A DNA stretch of 64,000 nt. Origin: Solenopsis invicta. Its lineage: Eukaryota > Arthropoda > Insecta > Hymenoptera > Formicidae. Each line of letters begins with the position of its first letter. Position 1 is the stretch's first letter. The notes below the pieces were generated by a model, which did not search any database, was not told the DNA's origin, and worked only from the letters and a program-made list of their open reading frames with translations. Below, one piece after another: positions 33,654 through 43,316 of this stretch. Where the stretch lies: NCBI RefSeq assembly GCF_016802725.1, contig NC_052669.1, positions 10,811,770-10,875,769 of the forward strand. Direction: 5' to 3'. Made by a program: the position numbers and the translations under genes.

Positions 33654-34730
33654 TGTAACGTTGCCGATTTTCTCTCGCGCGGACTAGCTCGTCGGAGCGG
33701 TGCAATTGAAAGGGCTCGCTCGGGAAGCGGAGGAAAGAGTCGGACGTGCGTAAATAATGAGTGGGCGGTATATGCGTGTGCTAGAGTTTTACACGTGCTT
33801 TTTATTTTACGACGTTCGAATGGGTACAGATGCTTGTTGCGCGCGGATGGACAAAATACAGGAATTTAGAACGGCGCGCGGACGGACGAAATACAAGAAT
33901 TTAGAACGGCGCGCGGACGGACAGATTTCGGTGAACGCGTCTATTTATAGTTTTCAGTATGTACAGATGCTTCGCGAGGTGTCGCCAGGCGACGGGACGC
34001 GAGCGATGCTCAGATGCGGGCGCGGCTTTCCCGCGGTGTCGCGACGCGCGTAGGGCGGAGCTTCGCGATGTGATGTGGCAACGTGCGAATCGGTAGGGCG
34101 ACCGCGGCCGCGTGCGGGCCGATGATGATGGCGGCTGGGATGCCACGAAACGCGCCGAGTACCTCGGCCGAAATCCCGTGTCGGCGATTCCGCTTGGTTG
34201 CGTTTCGTGGCGGAGCGGATTGTAACCGCGGCTCGGGAGCTGATCGGGGGTCCTCCCCTCGCCAAGGACCTTGACGAGAGTTGGACGCTCGGGCTCGAGA
34301 GAATGCGGAGGATGAGGAGCGGTGCGGAAATCTGCGGAGTACCTCCGCCGTGGCCAAGCAACCTTCGACCACTTCTATTCCCGGGATTGTCAGGCGCAGC
34401 AGATCAGCGGGTGATGCTGACTGACGGGAAACAGGTGCCTTTTTCGCACGCGGCCCTATATATACCCGGCGACTCCGTTATTTGCCTCTGTTATTTTCGG
34501 CGCTTGACGGCGGGGTCGCCGGAGTGGGGCGAACGCGCGCTCCCTTGCATGCGCGTGCGCGCCGACTTGACGCGCGCGATGGACCGACACGATCTTAGCG
34601 CGCGAAGTTTCTGTTAACTTTTATATTTGGGTGCCCGAGGCACCCCCGGTTATAGTCCGGCGGCTCTCTTTCTCCGGCTGTCGGTGGCCGGGGACGATGC
34701 ATCGTATTTTCGGGGGTGTGCATCGTTACA
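33654..34730 (-). repeat. 5' LTR of the Gypsy element
   Basis: Same sequence as 27796-28872 apart from scattered substitutions and small indels, for example near 34447 where three bases are missing. TATATATA lies on the minus strand at about 34458-34465 and would drive transcription towards gag. Confidence 0.93.
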
Positions 34731-34978
34731 TTTTTTTCATCACTCGGAGGGACAAATGCACACGCATTGTCGATTTTATCGTCAATAGTTGAAGAAGTAG
34801 TACATGATTCAATGCTTATTTCAAAATCGGTATTCTGTTGTACTACAGATTCGTTCAAAGATTTAAAATATACGTCTATTTTTGCGTTTTTGTTTAAAGT
34901 AATTTCTTTTTTCAATTTTTTTATTTGTCTTAATTTATTGTATTGACTTCCACTAAGCCTCTTTCTTCTATCACTCAT
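34731..34978 (-). pseudogene. hAT transposase, 5' part
   Basis: N terminus of the gene continued at 27795: MSDRRKRLSGSQYNKLRQIK, then a lysine-rich helix and an acidic linker ending DEK at the Gypsy boundary. The MSDRRKRLSG start is typical of ZMYM1-like hAT proteins as I recall them. The Gypsy LTR begins directly after codon 83. No promoter was identified; from 34979 to 35070 I see no gene. Confidence 0.75.
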
Positions 34979-35070
34979 GATGATAATTGTTATTATCAAG
35001 AACTGTAAAAACTAAAAACAAAAATTGCATTAAAAACGCAATATTTATTGTCATTTAACTCAATACTTAA

Positions 35071-36759
35071 CCCAGATAACAATTTGTGACGGCTCACGTC
35101 ACCCTCACAGCGTGATATCACGTATGCGTGCAACATCGCAGTCATATTGCCCTATCAATGTGATAGCGGCACGTGTGCGTGCATGGAAGGTGGCATTATG
35201 AAGTCATGCGTGAGAAGATATATGAGTGATCGAAAAGAATATTTTATATATTCTATCGTTGTGTATGATTGTATATTTATCATGGTGTATTTTTCATGGT
35301 GAGAATTTATATCACCCTCACGTGTGATACTCACACGTGCATGCACCAACGCAATCACTTTGCCTACACAACGTGACGGAGTAAAAAATGACCAAAATAT
35401 TAAATCGTCATGAATTTTACAATTTTATATAATTTTCTTATTAATATAACAATATATAAAAAAATATATGTTGTAGTATCATAGGAAACATTTTATATAT
35501 GATTTTTTTGTAATTTTTATTGCTAATTAATCAGAAATTATAGGACAAATACAGTTTCTTTTTTAATATCTCCTATAATTTTTAAATAATTTTCAATATG
35601 AAATTTATATATAACATACATAATTTATATATAATATAGTTTTATATTATGTACACATAATATATATAATTTTTTATTTAATATATTAAATTATTTATCT
35701 ATTTATTTATCTATTTTAAGTATTTTCAATTTTAATTATGAATTTAAAAATATTACGTATTATGTAATTTACAAAATTGTGCTTCCTTTTTTAACTTTTA
35801 AATTTTATTCCATTTTATTGTAAGGCAATATTATAATCCAGTTTCTAAGTTTAAACTTGCGCGTACGTTTATTCTGAACGCACCGCAGTGACTGTGAAAA
35901 AAAAGTTCCATTCGCCGATTGGCTGCGTGTACAGTACATACATACACTGATTGTGCTTAGGATTTTGCTCATGCAATCCTATTATAATTCGTTAAGTTAA
36001 CTATATTGCAGAGTGGAAGGTTGAACAAGTCCGTACCAATTAAGAAAAAGAAGAAAGTGATTGGAGGGATAATTAAATCATTTGGAGGTATGTAGATACA
36101 TGTTTATTATTGTATGTTCGGATAAATGTTAAGATTACTCCCACCTCCTCCGATTTTTAGGTTCATTCGACGCGTTTTCGCACGAAATGAACGAATCTGG
36201 CAGAAAAAAGTGTCGGACTGACCCGCGAATCAGGATATCAAGCGTTAAAGTTGACGACTATTTAGGTTAGGATATCTAACCTAACGTTTGACTACGAAGA
36301 TATTCGATTCGCCAGTCAGATATTCGGAAGAAACGTATACTTGTAAGTCGCGCTAATGGCGATGAAGTTTGTTATATCACGTTAATAATAATAATAATAA
36401 TGTTTGTTATATACCGTAATAACAATAATAAAAAATATATATATAATTAGTGTACGTTTTTTAAAATAACCCTATGTATAATTTTAATATTTTTATTTAT
36501 TATTTTATAATTTAACAATAAAATAAAATTAATATCGCTTGCACGCGTGTGGCACTCACGTGTGTAGACGATATGAATCTCAATTGGTGCACTCATATCA
36601 GATTCATGTCGCCCGCATGCGTGCGGCATTCACACGTGCGGGCGATATGAGTCTCAAATGCGGACATATCTGCATGGTGCTGTGCAGGCACACTGTGACG
36701 ATTATTACGCACACGTGCGCGCACCGTGCACTCACTATGCAGGCATTTTGTTATCTGGG
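35071..36759. mobile_element. Unclassified TIR element (CCCAGATAACAA ends)
   Basis: The ends CCCAGATAACAA and TTGTTATCTGGG are exact mirrors. Both subterminal regions carry several copies of short words such as CACGTGTG, GCGTGCA and TCACCCTCAC, some arranged as small hairpins (35090-35395, 36540-36740). The centre is AT-rich with no gene. The left flank is TTAA, but the right flank (AACC) does not repeat it, so the target duplication is unclear. Confidence 0.6.
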
Positions 36760-36960
36760 AACCGTCACTTTAATTAGACATTAAATATATTTCTATAAGT
36801 AACGGGATGATTAAAAAAAAACAGAATTTATAATTAAAAACAAGAAATCTTTTTAAATAAATTTTAGTTTAAATTTTATTTTTGATGACTAAAAGAAGAT
36901 TCATCGGTTTTCAGAAATGTAGTTTCTTTAAGTATGCATTAACAAGAACATTTAAGTATG

Positions 36961-36966
36961 TATTAA
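36961..36966. other. Polinton target-site duplication, left
   Basis: TATTAA, repeated exactly at 51252-51257. Six-base duplications are characteristic of Polinton/Maverick integration. Confidence 0.93.
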
Positions 36967-37643
36967 AGTAGAATGCATAGGCGGATTCTAACTCGGGGAT
37001 CTCAGGGGGGTGCGGGGAAGGGGGGGAATATTTCGGGTCGCGCGGGGGAACCTAACTGGCGATAAGGTCCCGCGGGTGGACCAAACCGGGTAGAGGAGGG
37101 GGAGGGGGGGCTTAAAACGAGGTCACACGTGTAAACCTAACCGGTAGTTCTGCGTAATCAATGTTTATACAAACAGAGATAACGATTCGAGGACCATGTT
37201 CTAGGCCGATGTTTAAATAAATTTGACACCTTTGAAATGTGTCGCGTGGAGGCAACTGGCCATTTAATGTAAACATGGACCATGTACTTGTCACTCTGTT
37301 TACATAAACATAATAAATCACACCGCGAGGAGGTGAGTATGGCAGTACTTTGAAATCGGAAATGGTTCTGCGTAATCAATGTTTAAGTAAACAGAGATAA
37401 CGATTCGAGGACCATGTTCTTGACCGACACCTTTGAAATGTGTCGCGTGGAGGCAACTACTGACCATTTACTGTAAACATGGATCATGTACTTGTCACTC
37501 TGTTTACATAAACATAATAAATCACATCGCGAGGAGGTGTGTATGTGACTGTACTTTGAAATCGGAAATGTCTGTCATCACGAGGGGATAAGCGATACGA
37601 TGGTGAATATTTTGTGGGGTGTGCGCGGCTATTTCCGCGGGGC

Positions 37644-37674
<31 letters not shown>

Positions 37675-37740
37675 GTACGCGGAGGGGATGCGCGCTGTCT
37701 AACGCGGGGTCCGCTGGGGCGATCCGCCGCCGCCGCCGCC
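36967..37740 (+). repeat. Polinton left terminal inverted repeat
   Basis: It matches the reverse complement of 50435-51251. G-rich subterminal stretch (36995-37115), two direct copies of an about 217-bp unit (from about 37147 and 37364; each with GATAACGATTCGAGGACCAT), then a CCG/GCC tract (37646-37745). Open frames inside it are not genes. Confidence 0.92.
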
Positions 37741-37839
37741 GCCCCCCAACGCTCGCTATCCTCTAATTTTTGGTCAAGGTGGATGCAAGAGAGAGAGAAA
37801 AGCGCTAAACAGCTCTTTCAGCTGTGCTAATAACGCGTT

Positions 37840-38235
37840 GAAATATTATTTAGATTTGTTTACGTGAACTCTCTTTCGTGTGCGGTTGTCGCCCAGTGGC
37901 ATGTCTAATCGTGCAAGGTATCTTTCTTAGTAAAGAGAAGCGCCGATAGTCCGGCTTCTAATGACACGTGTAAATAATATTTAGATTTGTTTACGTGAGC
38001 TCTTTTTCGTGTGCGGTTGCCACTCAGTGGCATGTCTAATCTTGCAAGATATCTTTCTTAGTAAAGAGAAGCGCCGATAGTCCGGCTTCTAATGACACGT
38101 GTAAATAATATTTAGATTTGTTTATGTGAGCTCTTTTTCATGTGCGGTTGCCACCCAGTGGCATGTCTAATCTTGCAAGGTATCTTTCTTAGTAAAGATA
38201 AGCGCCGATAATCCGGCTGCTGCACGTTGAAACAA
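37840..38235 (+). repeat. Three 131-bp direct repeats upstream of polB
   Basis: TAGATTTGTTTACGTGARCT recurs at 37851, 37982 and 38113 with exact 131-bp spacing. Each unit contains GTGCGGTTG, CAGTGGCATGTCTAATC and GAAGCGCCGATAGTCCGGCT. The third unit fades after about 38220. The repeats lie between the left TIR and the polB start at 38472, so they may hold promoter or replication elements; that is inference. Confidence 0.85.
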
Positions 38236-38471
38236 TATTTAAATGATGCAAGAGGGAAGCGTTAATATTTCGATCGATTAAACAAAACTCATGTTTCAGT
38301 TATAAGTCTGGCGAATGTATTATACGATCAGTCTCGATGTGGACACCGAATCAATCGTAATAGTTACTCTATAAAAAAATAGTTGATCATATTGAAGCTC
38401 ACATTAAACGCAATCAAAATACATGCAAGTGCTCCGAGAAAGCGTGTGATACGTACTAAAAACTGAAAAAA

Positions 38472-41270
38472 ATGGAAAATAGTGAGCGAGTGGAACGCGA
38501 ACTGCTCGAGCAATGCTCGCAGATTGCAAATTTAGCTGAATGTTTCGAGTGGTTGCAACGATGCGACGAGTACCTCGCGCAGCTCGAAGAACATTGTAGT
38601 GCCAAACGTCCTCGACTCGCCGTGGGAAAAAGACAATCACTTGTGTCAAGAATCGCGCGACTCAAAGGTGAAAAAGCGCAGTTAGAAAGACGTTTCATGC
38701 ACGTTGGTGGCAATTATGCAAGCACTGGCGCTGATGATAAGCAATCGCTCGTATGGCGCGAGATCGAGACCGCGTTCAAGAATCGCATTGTGACTGGCGC
38801 TGTTATTAACATTGATTATATCGAGCCGCGACATTTTTTGGAGGACGCCAGTGATTTGGTGATTGAGCGAGTGCAAGACGCTATCGCGAAACATGATAGT
38901 GTAAAGGTAAACACCGTATTTAATGGTGAATATGTTAATAATCATGATGAACGTAATATTAAAAATATCGCTACGAGGAACAATGAACTTTATCGATCGT
39001 CAAATTTGCGCGAGTGGTATCAGCAGAGTGTCATCGATGTCACGTTGGCGATGCTCGACGAGTTCCAAGAACGCGATAGTGGTTGGGCACTTACGCGAAT
39101 ACTGAATTTAACGGTAAACATTAATAAACATAATCCCATGCACGCGGGATGTTGCATCGAATTGCCGCGGGGAATAAAGAATAAACGTGCCGTGATTAAT
39201 GTGCAATCGAAAGACAATGCGTGTTTCGCGTGGTCGGTAGTGGCCTCTCTGTACCCTGCCGAAAGAAATGCAGACCGGGAGTCGTCATATCCACATTACG
39301 CGGAAGTCTTGAATGCTAGTGATATAACATTTCCAATGAATATAAAAGACATTGGAAAATTTGAACGTTTGAACGACGTGTCGGTGAATGTATACGGTAC
39401 CGAATTCGACAGAAAAGAAAAGAAACTACGCGTATTCCCGATAAGGCTCACCAAGGATAAGAAGGAGAAGCATGCCAATCTACTGTACTTGGAAGATGAA
39501 CGTGATAACAGCCTCGGTCACTTTGCATGTAAACAACCTGTCGCGACTGGTCAGTTCACAGCTGAACAATAATAAAAGAAGAAAGTACATTTGTGATCGG
39601 TAAGAATAATAAAATCTGTTAAAAAAAATATTTCTCACTTATAAAAATTGTTTTAATTTTAAAAATCGTCTTCTGTTTTTTATAGTTGTCTGCATTACTT
39701 TAGGTCTGAAGAAAAGTTGCAGTCACACAAAGTGGATTGTCAGCAATTAAACGACTGCGCCGTTTTACTACCGAGCGAGGATAACAAGTGGCTAGAATTC
39801 GATAATTACAACAACAAGGAGCGTTACCCTTTGTTGTTTATTCAGATTTGGAGTGCATACTGCGGAAGATTGACCCAGGAACAGAGAACACTTCAAATTT
39901 CCCGTATCAGCATCACGAGGTATTTAGTATAGCATATAATGTTAAGTGCTCATACGACGACGCGTTGTCAGAGTATCACTTTCGTCGCGATAACGATTGC
40001 GTCGTGTGGTTCGCGAAAGAACTCGAAAACCTGGCGCATAGCGTGAAAGCCAGAATATCCGCCAATGTTCCTATGGAATCATTAACTAAAGAGCAGCAAG
40101 AGGCATACAGTAACGCGAGGAATTGTCATATCTGTGAAAAACCGTTTGCACCGAATAGTATACGTGTGCGCGATCATTGCCATTTGACAGGGTCTTACCG
40201 TGGTCCTGCTCATTCAGATTGTAATTTAAATTACAAAAATTCATACGTTATTCCGATCGTATTTCATAATTTATCTGGTTACGATGCACATTTCATCATA
40301 AAAGAAATTGCCACCACGTTCGAAGGCAAAATCGATTTACTACCGATAAATAAAGAAAAATATATATCTTTTACCAAATATGTTGAAAATACTTGTGATA
40401 AAGACATAATTTTCAAAAATGCACGAAATTGTATACGGCTACGGTTCATCGATTCGTACAAGTTTTTAAGTTCAAGTCTTGACAAATTGGCATCGTTTTT
40501 AAGTCTTGATAAGTTAAAAATTTCTCATTCGGAATTTTCCTCGTTATCAAATGAAGACTTTGAATTGTTGACACGCAAAGGTGTCTTTCCATACGAATAC
40601 GTGGATAATGTTGACAAACTGTATGAAACGCAACTGCCACCGCGTGAATCATTTTATAGTTCTCTTACCAAGCAGACGGTTACACAGTCTGCTTGGCAGT
40701 CACAGACAGATTATGCTCATGTTCAGAAAGTTTGGCAGCGGTTCTCAATCAAAACCCTGGGTGAATACAGCGACTTATATCTCAAGACCGATGTCTTATT
40801 ATTGGCTGATATTTTTCAAAACTTCCGCGAAAGTAGCATTAATAGTTATGGTCTTGATCCAGCGCATTATTACACATTGCCAGGCTACACTTGGGATGCA
40901 ATGTTGAAACTAACACGCGTAAGATTTGAGTTGCTCACCGATATAGACATGATCTTATTTATAGAACGCGGTATACGCGGTGGTTTGAGTCAATGCTCCG
41001 GTAGATATGCTAAAGCCAATAATAAGTACATGCGTTCTTACGATCCATCGAAACCATCGTCTTATCTAATGTATTTTGACATAAACAATATGTATGGTTT
41101 TGCGATGTGTCAACCATTACCATACGGTGAGTTTCAATGGATCGAAAACGTTGACAATTTTGACGTGAACGCGATCGCTTCGGATTCGCCCACTGGGTAT
41201 GTGCTAGAAGTCGATCTCACATATCCACAATGTCTGCACGATCGACACACTGATTTACCTTTCTGTCCTA
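38472..41270 (+). pseudogene. polB: Polinton DNA polymerase B, truncated and frameshifted, with intron
   Basis: Family B, protein-primed-type DNA polymerase of Polintons. Exon 1 from 38472 has a coiled N terminus and the conserved block INVQSKDNACFAWSVVA. A frame change near 39528 precedes a zinc motif CDRC...H...C that is split by a GT-AG intron (39600-39685). After a further frame change near 39825 come ExoI DLE (39845-39853), an endonuclease-VII-like zinc region (CHIC...DHCHLTG...HSDCN, 40124-40234), ExoII HNLSGYDAHFI (about 40265-40297), ExoIII YLKTD (about 40775) and polymerase motif A YFDINNMYG (about 41069-41095). The match stops at about 41270. Motif B and the catalytic YxDTD of motif C are missing. 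It could not make a working polymerase. A short perfect hairpin sits in frame at 40668-40696. Confidence 0.9.
39600..39685 (+). other. Probable intron in polB
   Basis: The donor GGTAAG and acceptor TTTTTATAG bound 86 AT-rich bases. Joining the flanking codons restores a CxxC zinc motif (CDR|C) in continuous frame, and the intron itself contains stops. Confidence 0.75.
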
Positions 41271-41327
41271 CACAAAGTCATTCGTTAAACGTTCGTAACC
41301 GTCTTTTCGACGTTCATTGCTGCTCAT
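41271..41327 (-). pseudogene. First codons of a minus-strand gene, possibly the integrase
   Basis: An ATG at 41327 opens a 19-codon minus-strand reading (MSSNERRKDGYERL...) that meets the broken end of polB at about 41270. It lies just downstream of the DUF8207-like and ATPase genes in their direction. A deletion that removed the 3' ends of two convergent genes would leave exactly this. In related elements as I recall them a short basic MS.NERR-like start belongs to the integrase. That identity is a guess. Confidence 0.35.
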
Positions 41328-41399
41328 TTTTGTCGTCTATCGCACGTCCTTCTCAAACAAAATCAACCTCTCGTCTGACTCGTTTCGTGGGTATACGAT

Positions 41400-42497
41400 T
41401 TAATTTATAATTATGCCAGCTTCACGAAGTTCTTCCACGATGGACAACATCTCGTTGCCGTGAGCGTCGTTGCCCGCTCGATGTGAAGCGTCTAGCAATC
41501 GTAGACGATCTACTAATTCGTTGGGATCGTCCCAGTGCACGTAATCAATCGCCTTGTCGTTTAGTATCATAGCGCGAGGTAATCCCTTTCCGGATTTATT
41601 CGTTCTCTTTGGTGTAGATTCGATTGACATCAATGGTGCGATCATGTATCTATACTTGTATCCTTTGTTGCCTCGTAATCGACTCTCCGCGGTGTAATTA
41701 CGTCTATGTACGTTTGTAGTCAACAATATGCTCTTGTACTTTTGCAAATCGTCCTCCTTATAGAGAAAATCATCGGGGAGTCTCTTAAAAATCAACTCGT
41801 AAAGACCGGGTGTGCCAGCGTATCGCACGCCATCGATAATTATGTTATCATTGATGTCCACGTCAAACTTTTTATTACCAAGCATCATTCCATCCTTGTC
41901 GAGACGAACACCATACACGGTGTCTATAATTTTCTCTTTTCCACCACCGCTGAAGAAATCTCCAATGTACTTTTGACCGAGCGGGCCAAAATGCTCAGAC
42001 AACGTTTTTCGACCTTCCAACGTTTGCATCTGATGTTGAACAGACGTTCCAAACGAATCGTCTGTGGTTTTGAAAACGTCCTCGAGAGCCTTGTTAGTTA
42101 ATGTTGCAGGACCAATCATCGTACGCGGTGTTGACGTTATCGCTGGTGAATCCATTGCGTCGTACGCTTGTTCAAAACGTTGCTTTTTGCTCGATGTTGC
42201 TTTCGACAATTCGTAAGATGCACCATCGTCGTCATCGTCGTCGCTCGGTCTTTTCTTAATTATTCTTTCTTCCTTCATTTCTTCTTTTCTTTTAATCGGC
42301 TGAGATTCCTCGACAATCTGTTTCAGAGGTGCGACGATGGGCTTGAAACGTCTCTCCATTGCAATTTCCTTCTCGATCCTGCCGGTTTTTAAAGCGCGAT
42401 GTTTCTTGCGGATCGCATCGCTCGTTTTTTCAATCTCCCTCGCGAGTTGCTCACGCTTGCGTATATCTTTGTTATTTTCCGCCATGTTAACGTTCAA
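41400..42497 (-). CDS. DUF8207-like Polinton protein, 365 aa
   Basis: Starts MNVNMAENNKDIRKREQLA. The first about 60 residues form a charged coiled coil, followed by a basic and acidic linker with an aspartate run (DDDDDD, about residues 85-91). The C-terminal half (about 190-300: LGQKYIGDFF, VYGVRLDKDGMMLGNKKFDV, GTPGLYELIFKRLPDDF, and the GNKGYKYRYMIAPL block) is the conserved part. From memory this matches arthropod proteins labelled DUF8207; their function is unknown. It is intact and sits 20 bp downstream of the ATPase on the same strand, which suggests a shared transcript. A virion or DNA-binding role is only a guess from neighbours. Confidence 0.75.
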   Translation of the reverse strand: MNVNMAENNKDIRKREQLAREIEKTSDAIRKKHRALKTGRIEKEIAMERRFKPIVAPLKQIVEESQPIKRKEEMKEERIIKKRPSDDDDDDGASYELSKATSSKKQRFEQAYDAMDSPAITSTPRTMIGPATLTNKALEDVFKTTDDSFGTSVQHQMQTLEGRKTLSEHFGPLGQKYIGDFFSGGGKEKIIDTVYGVRLDKDGMMLGNKKFDVDINDNIIIDGVRYAGTPGLYELIFKRLPDDFLYKEDDLQKYKSILLTTNVHRRNYTAESRLRGNKGYKYRYMIAPLMSIESTPKRTNKSGKGLPRAMILNDKAIDYVHWDDPNELVDRLRLLDASHRAGNDAHGNEMLSIVEELREAGIIIN

Positions 42498-42517
42498 CGT
42501 TGACGTATCGATAATGA

Positions 42518-43216
42518 CTAATCGTTTTGCGGTACCGCGAATTCGTTAAATCCTTTTCTGTATCGTCCGTTACTAAGCGCGCTGTCCTTGTCTATCACTA
42601 GAAATCCATACTTTTGTTGCCAACAAGCACGGCACAAAGCACAAAATTCGTCGTACGACATGTCGGTGTTTACGTGATCGTTGTAAACGTGTTTGAGGTT
42701 GGTACCATCCTGTTTAAACAGAATTAGGAGATTGGCGTTATCGCGTATCAGATGTTTAGGTATCCTCGCGTACGTTTGACAAAGATAAAAGCAGTCGACA
42801 TTCGAGTGGCGGCCCATTGAAAAGTATTCTCTCACCGCATCCTGCTTATCGCACGCAACGTCGTCGAAGACAAAGATTGAATTTGGAAGCGCCTCGCTCG
42901 GTGGAATAACGTCGCTATTATTGGAGAACGTAAAGTAGCCGATTTCATCGATCGATTTCAACAGATTTTCGAGATATTGATATTTAGGCTGCTGTAGCGA
43001 CTTGGAATAAATATAAACATTCTCGAAACGTACACCATGCGGACTCTCGAGCAGGCTTATCAGAACATTAGTTTTGCCGCACGAAGATGGTCCCGCAATT
43101 ATTGCGCGGATGGTACTCGGCAGCATTTCACCGTGTTTCCGCAACTGCGCGTTGTCCCCAATCATTCGCAATTTCTCGTCGCAGTTTGTAACGCGTATCG
43201 TCAGCGACTGCCGCAC
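42518..43216 (-). CDS. A32-like DNA-packaging ATPase, intact
   Basis: Expected to pump the element's DNA into capsids, as the FtsK/HerA-related packaging ATPases of Polintons, poxviruses and giant viruses do. The 232-residue protein starts MRQSLTIRVTNCDEK. Walker A GPSSCGKT is at residues 42-49, Walker B FVFDD at 115-119, and the sensor block CQTYARIPKHLIRDN at 146-160. Length and motif order match the family, with no breaks. The gene is divergent from the PLA2-protease gene; about 100 bp separates the two starts. It is one of the hallmark genes that marks this element as virus-like. Confidence 0.93.
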   Translation of the reverse strand: MRQSLTIRVTNCDEKLRMIGDNAQLRKHGEMLPSTIRAIIAGPSSCGKTNVLISLLESPHGVRFENVYIYSKSLQQPKYQYLENLLKSIDEIGYFTFSNNSDVIPPSEALPNSIFVFDDVACDKQDAVREYFSMGRHSNVDCFYLCQTYARIPKHLIRDNANLLILFKQDGTNLKHVYNDHVNTDMSYDEFCALCRACWQQKYGFLVIDKDSALSNGRYRKGFNEFAVPQND

Positions 43217-43316
43217 GAATTTTATGTTTCACACTAAACTCGCGTGACGCATCGAGGGCCTATTTATAGATATGTGAATAGCTCTTGAATAGAACTTGAG
43301 TAGCTCAGTATCAAAA
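43217..43316. promoter_or_regulatory. Divergent promoter region between ATPase and PLA2-protease
   Basis: About 100 bp between two opposite starts. CTATTTATAGA at 43259-43269 is a TATA-like box about 50 bp before the plus-strand ATG at 43317. There is no clear equivalent for the minus side. Confidence 0.45.

Larger units (their letters stand above)
27796..34730 (-). mobile_element. Full-length Gypsy LTR retrotransposon
   Basis: Two 1077-bp LTRs that differ at only a few positions bracket gag, pro-pol and a third ORF. The flanks are a T-run, so the 4-5 bp duplication (TTTT) is consistent but cannot be delimited. The primer site matches tRNA-Lys. The insertion cuts the hAT transposase gene after its first about 80 codons. 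Near-identical LTRs make it young. A tRNA-Lys primer and LTRs of about 1.1 kb recall the Osvaldo/Woot group; that placement is inference. Confidence 0.95.

Noticed and set aside
35071..36759. piggyBac-type element (TTAA then CCC)
   Set aside because: The left flank fits, but the right flank is AACC rather than TTAA, and no transposase is present.
37112..37379. Open frames in the Polinton TIRs (mirrored at 50837-51104)
   Set aside because: Identical frames arise in both TIRs by symmetry and have no recognisable domain.
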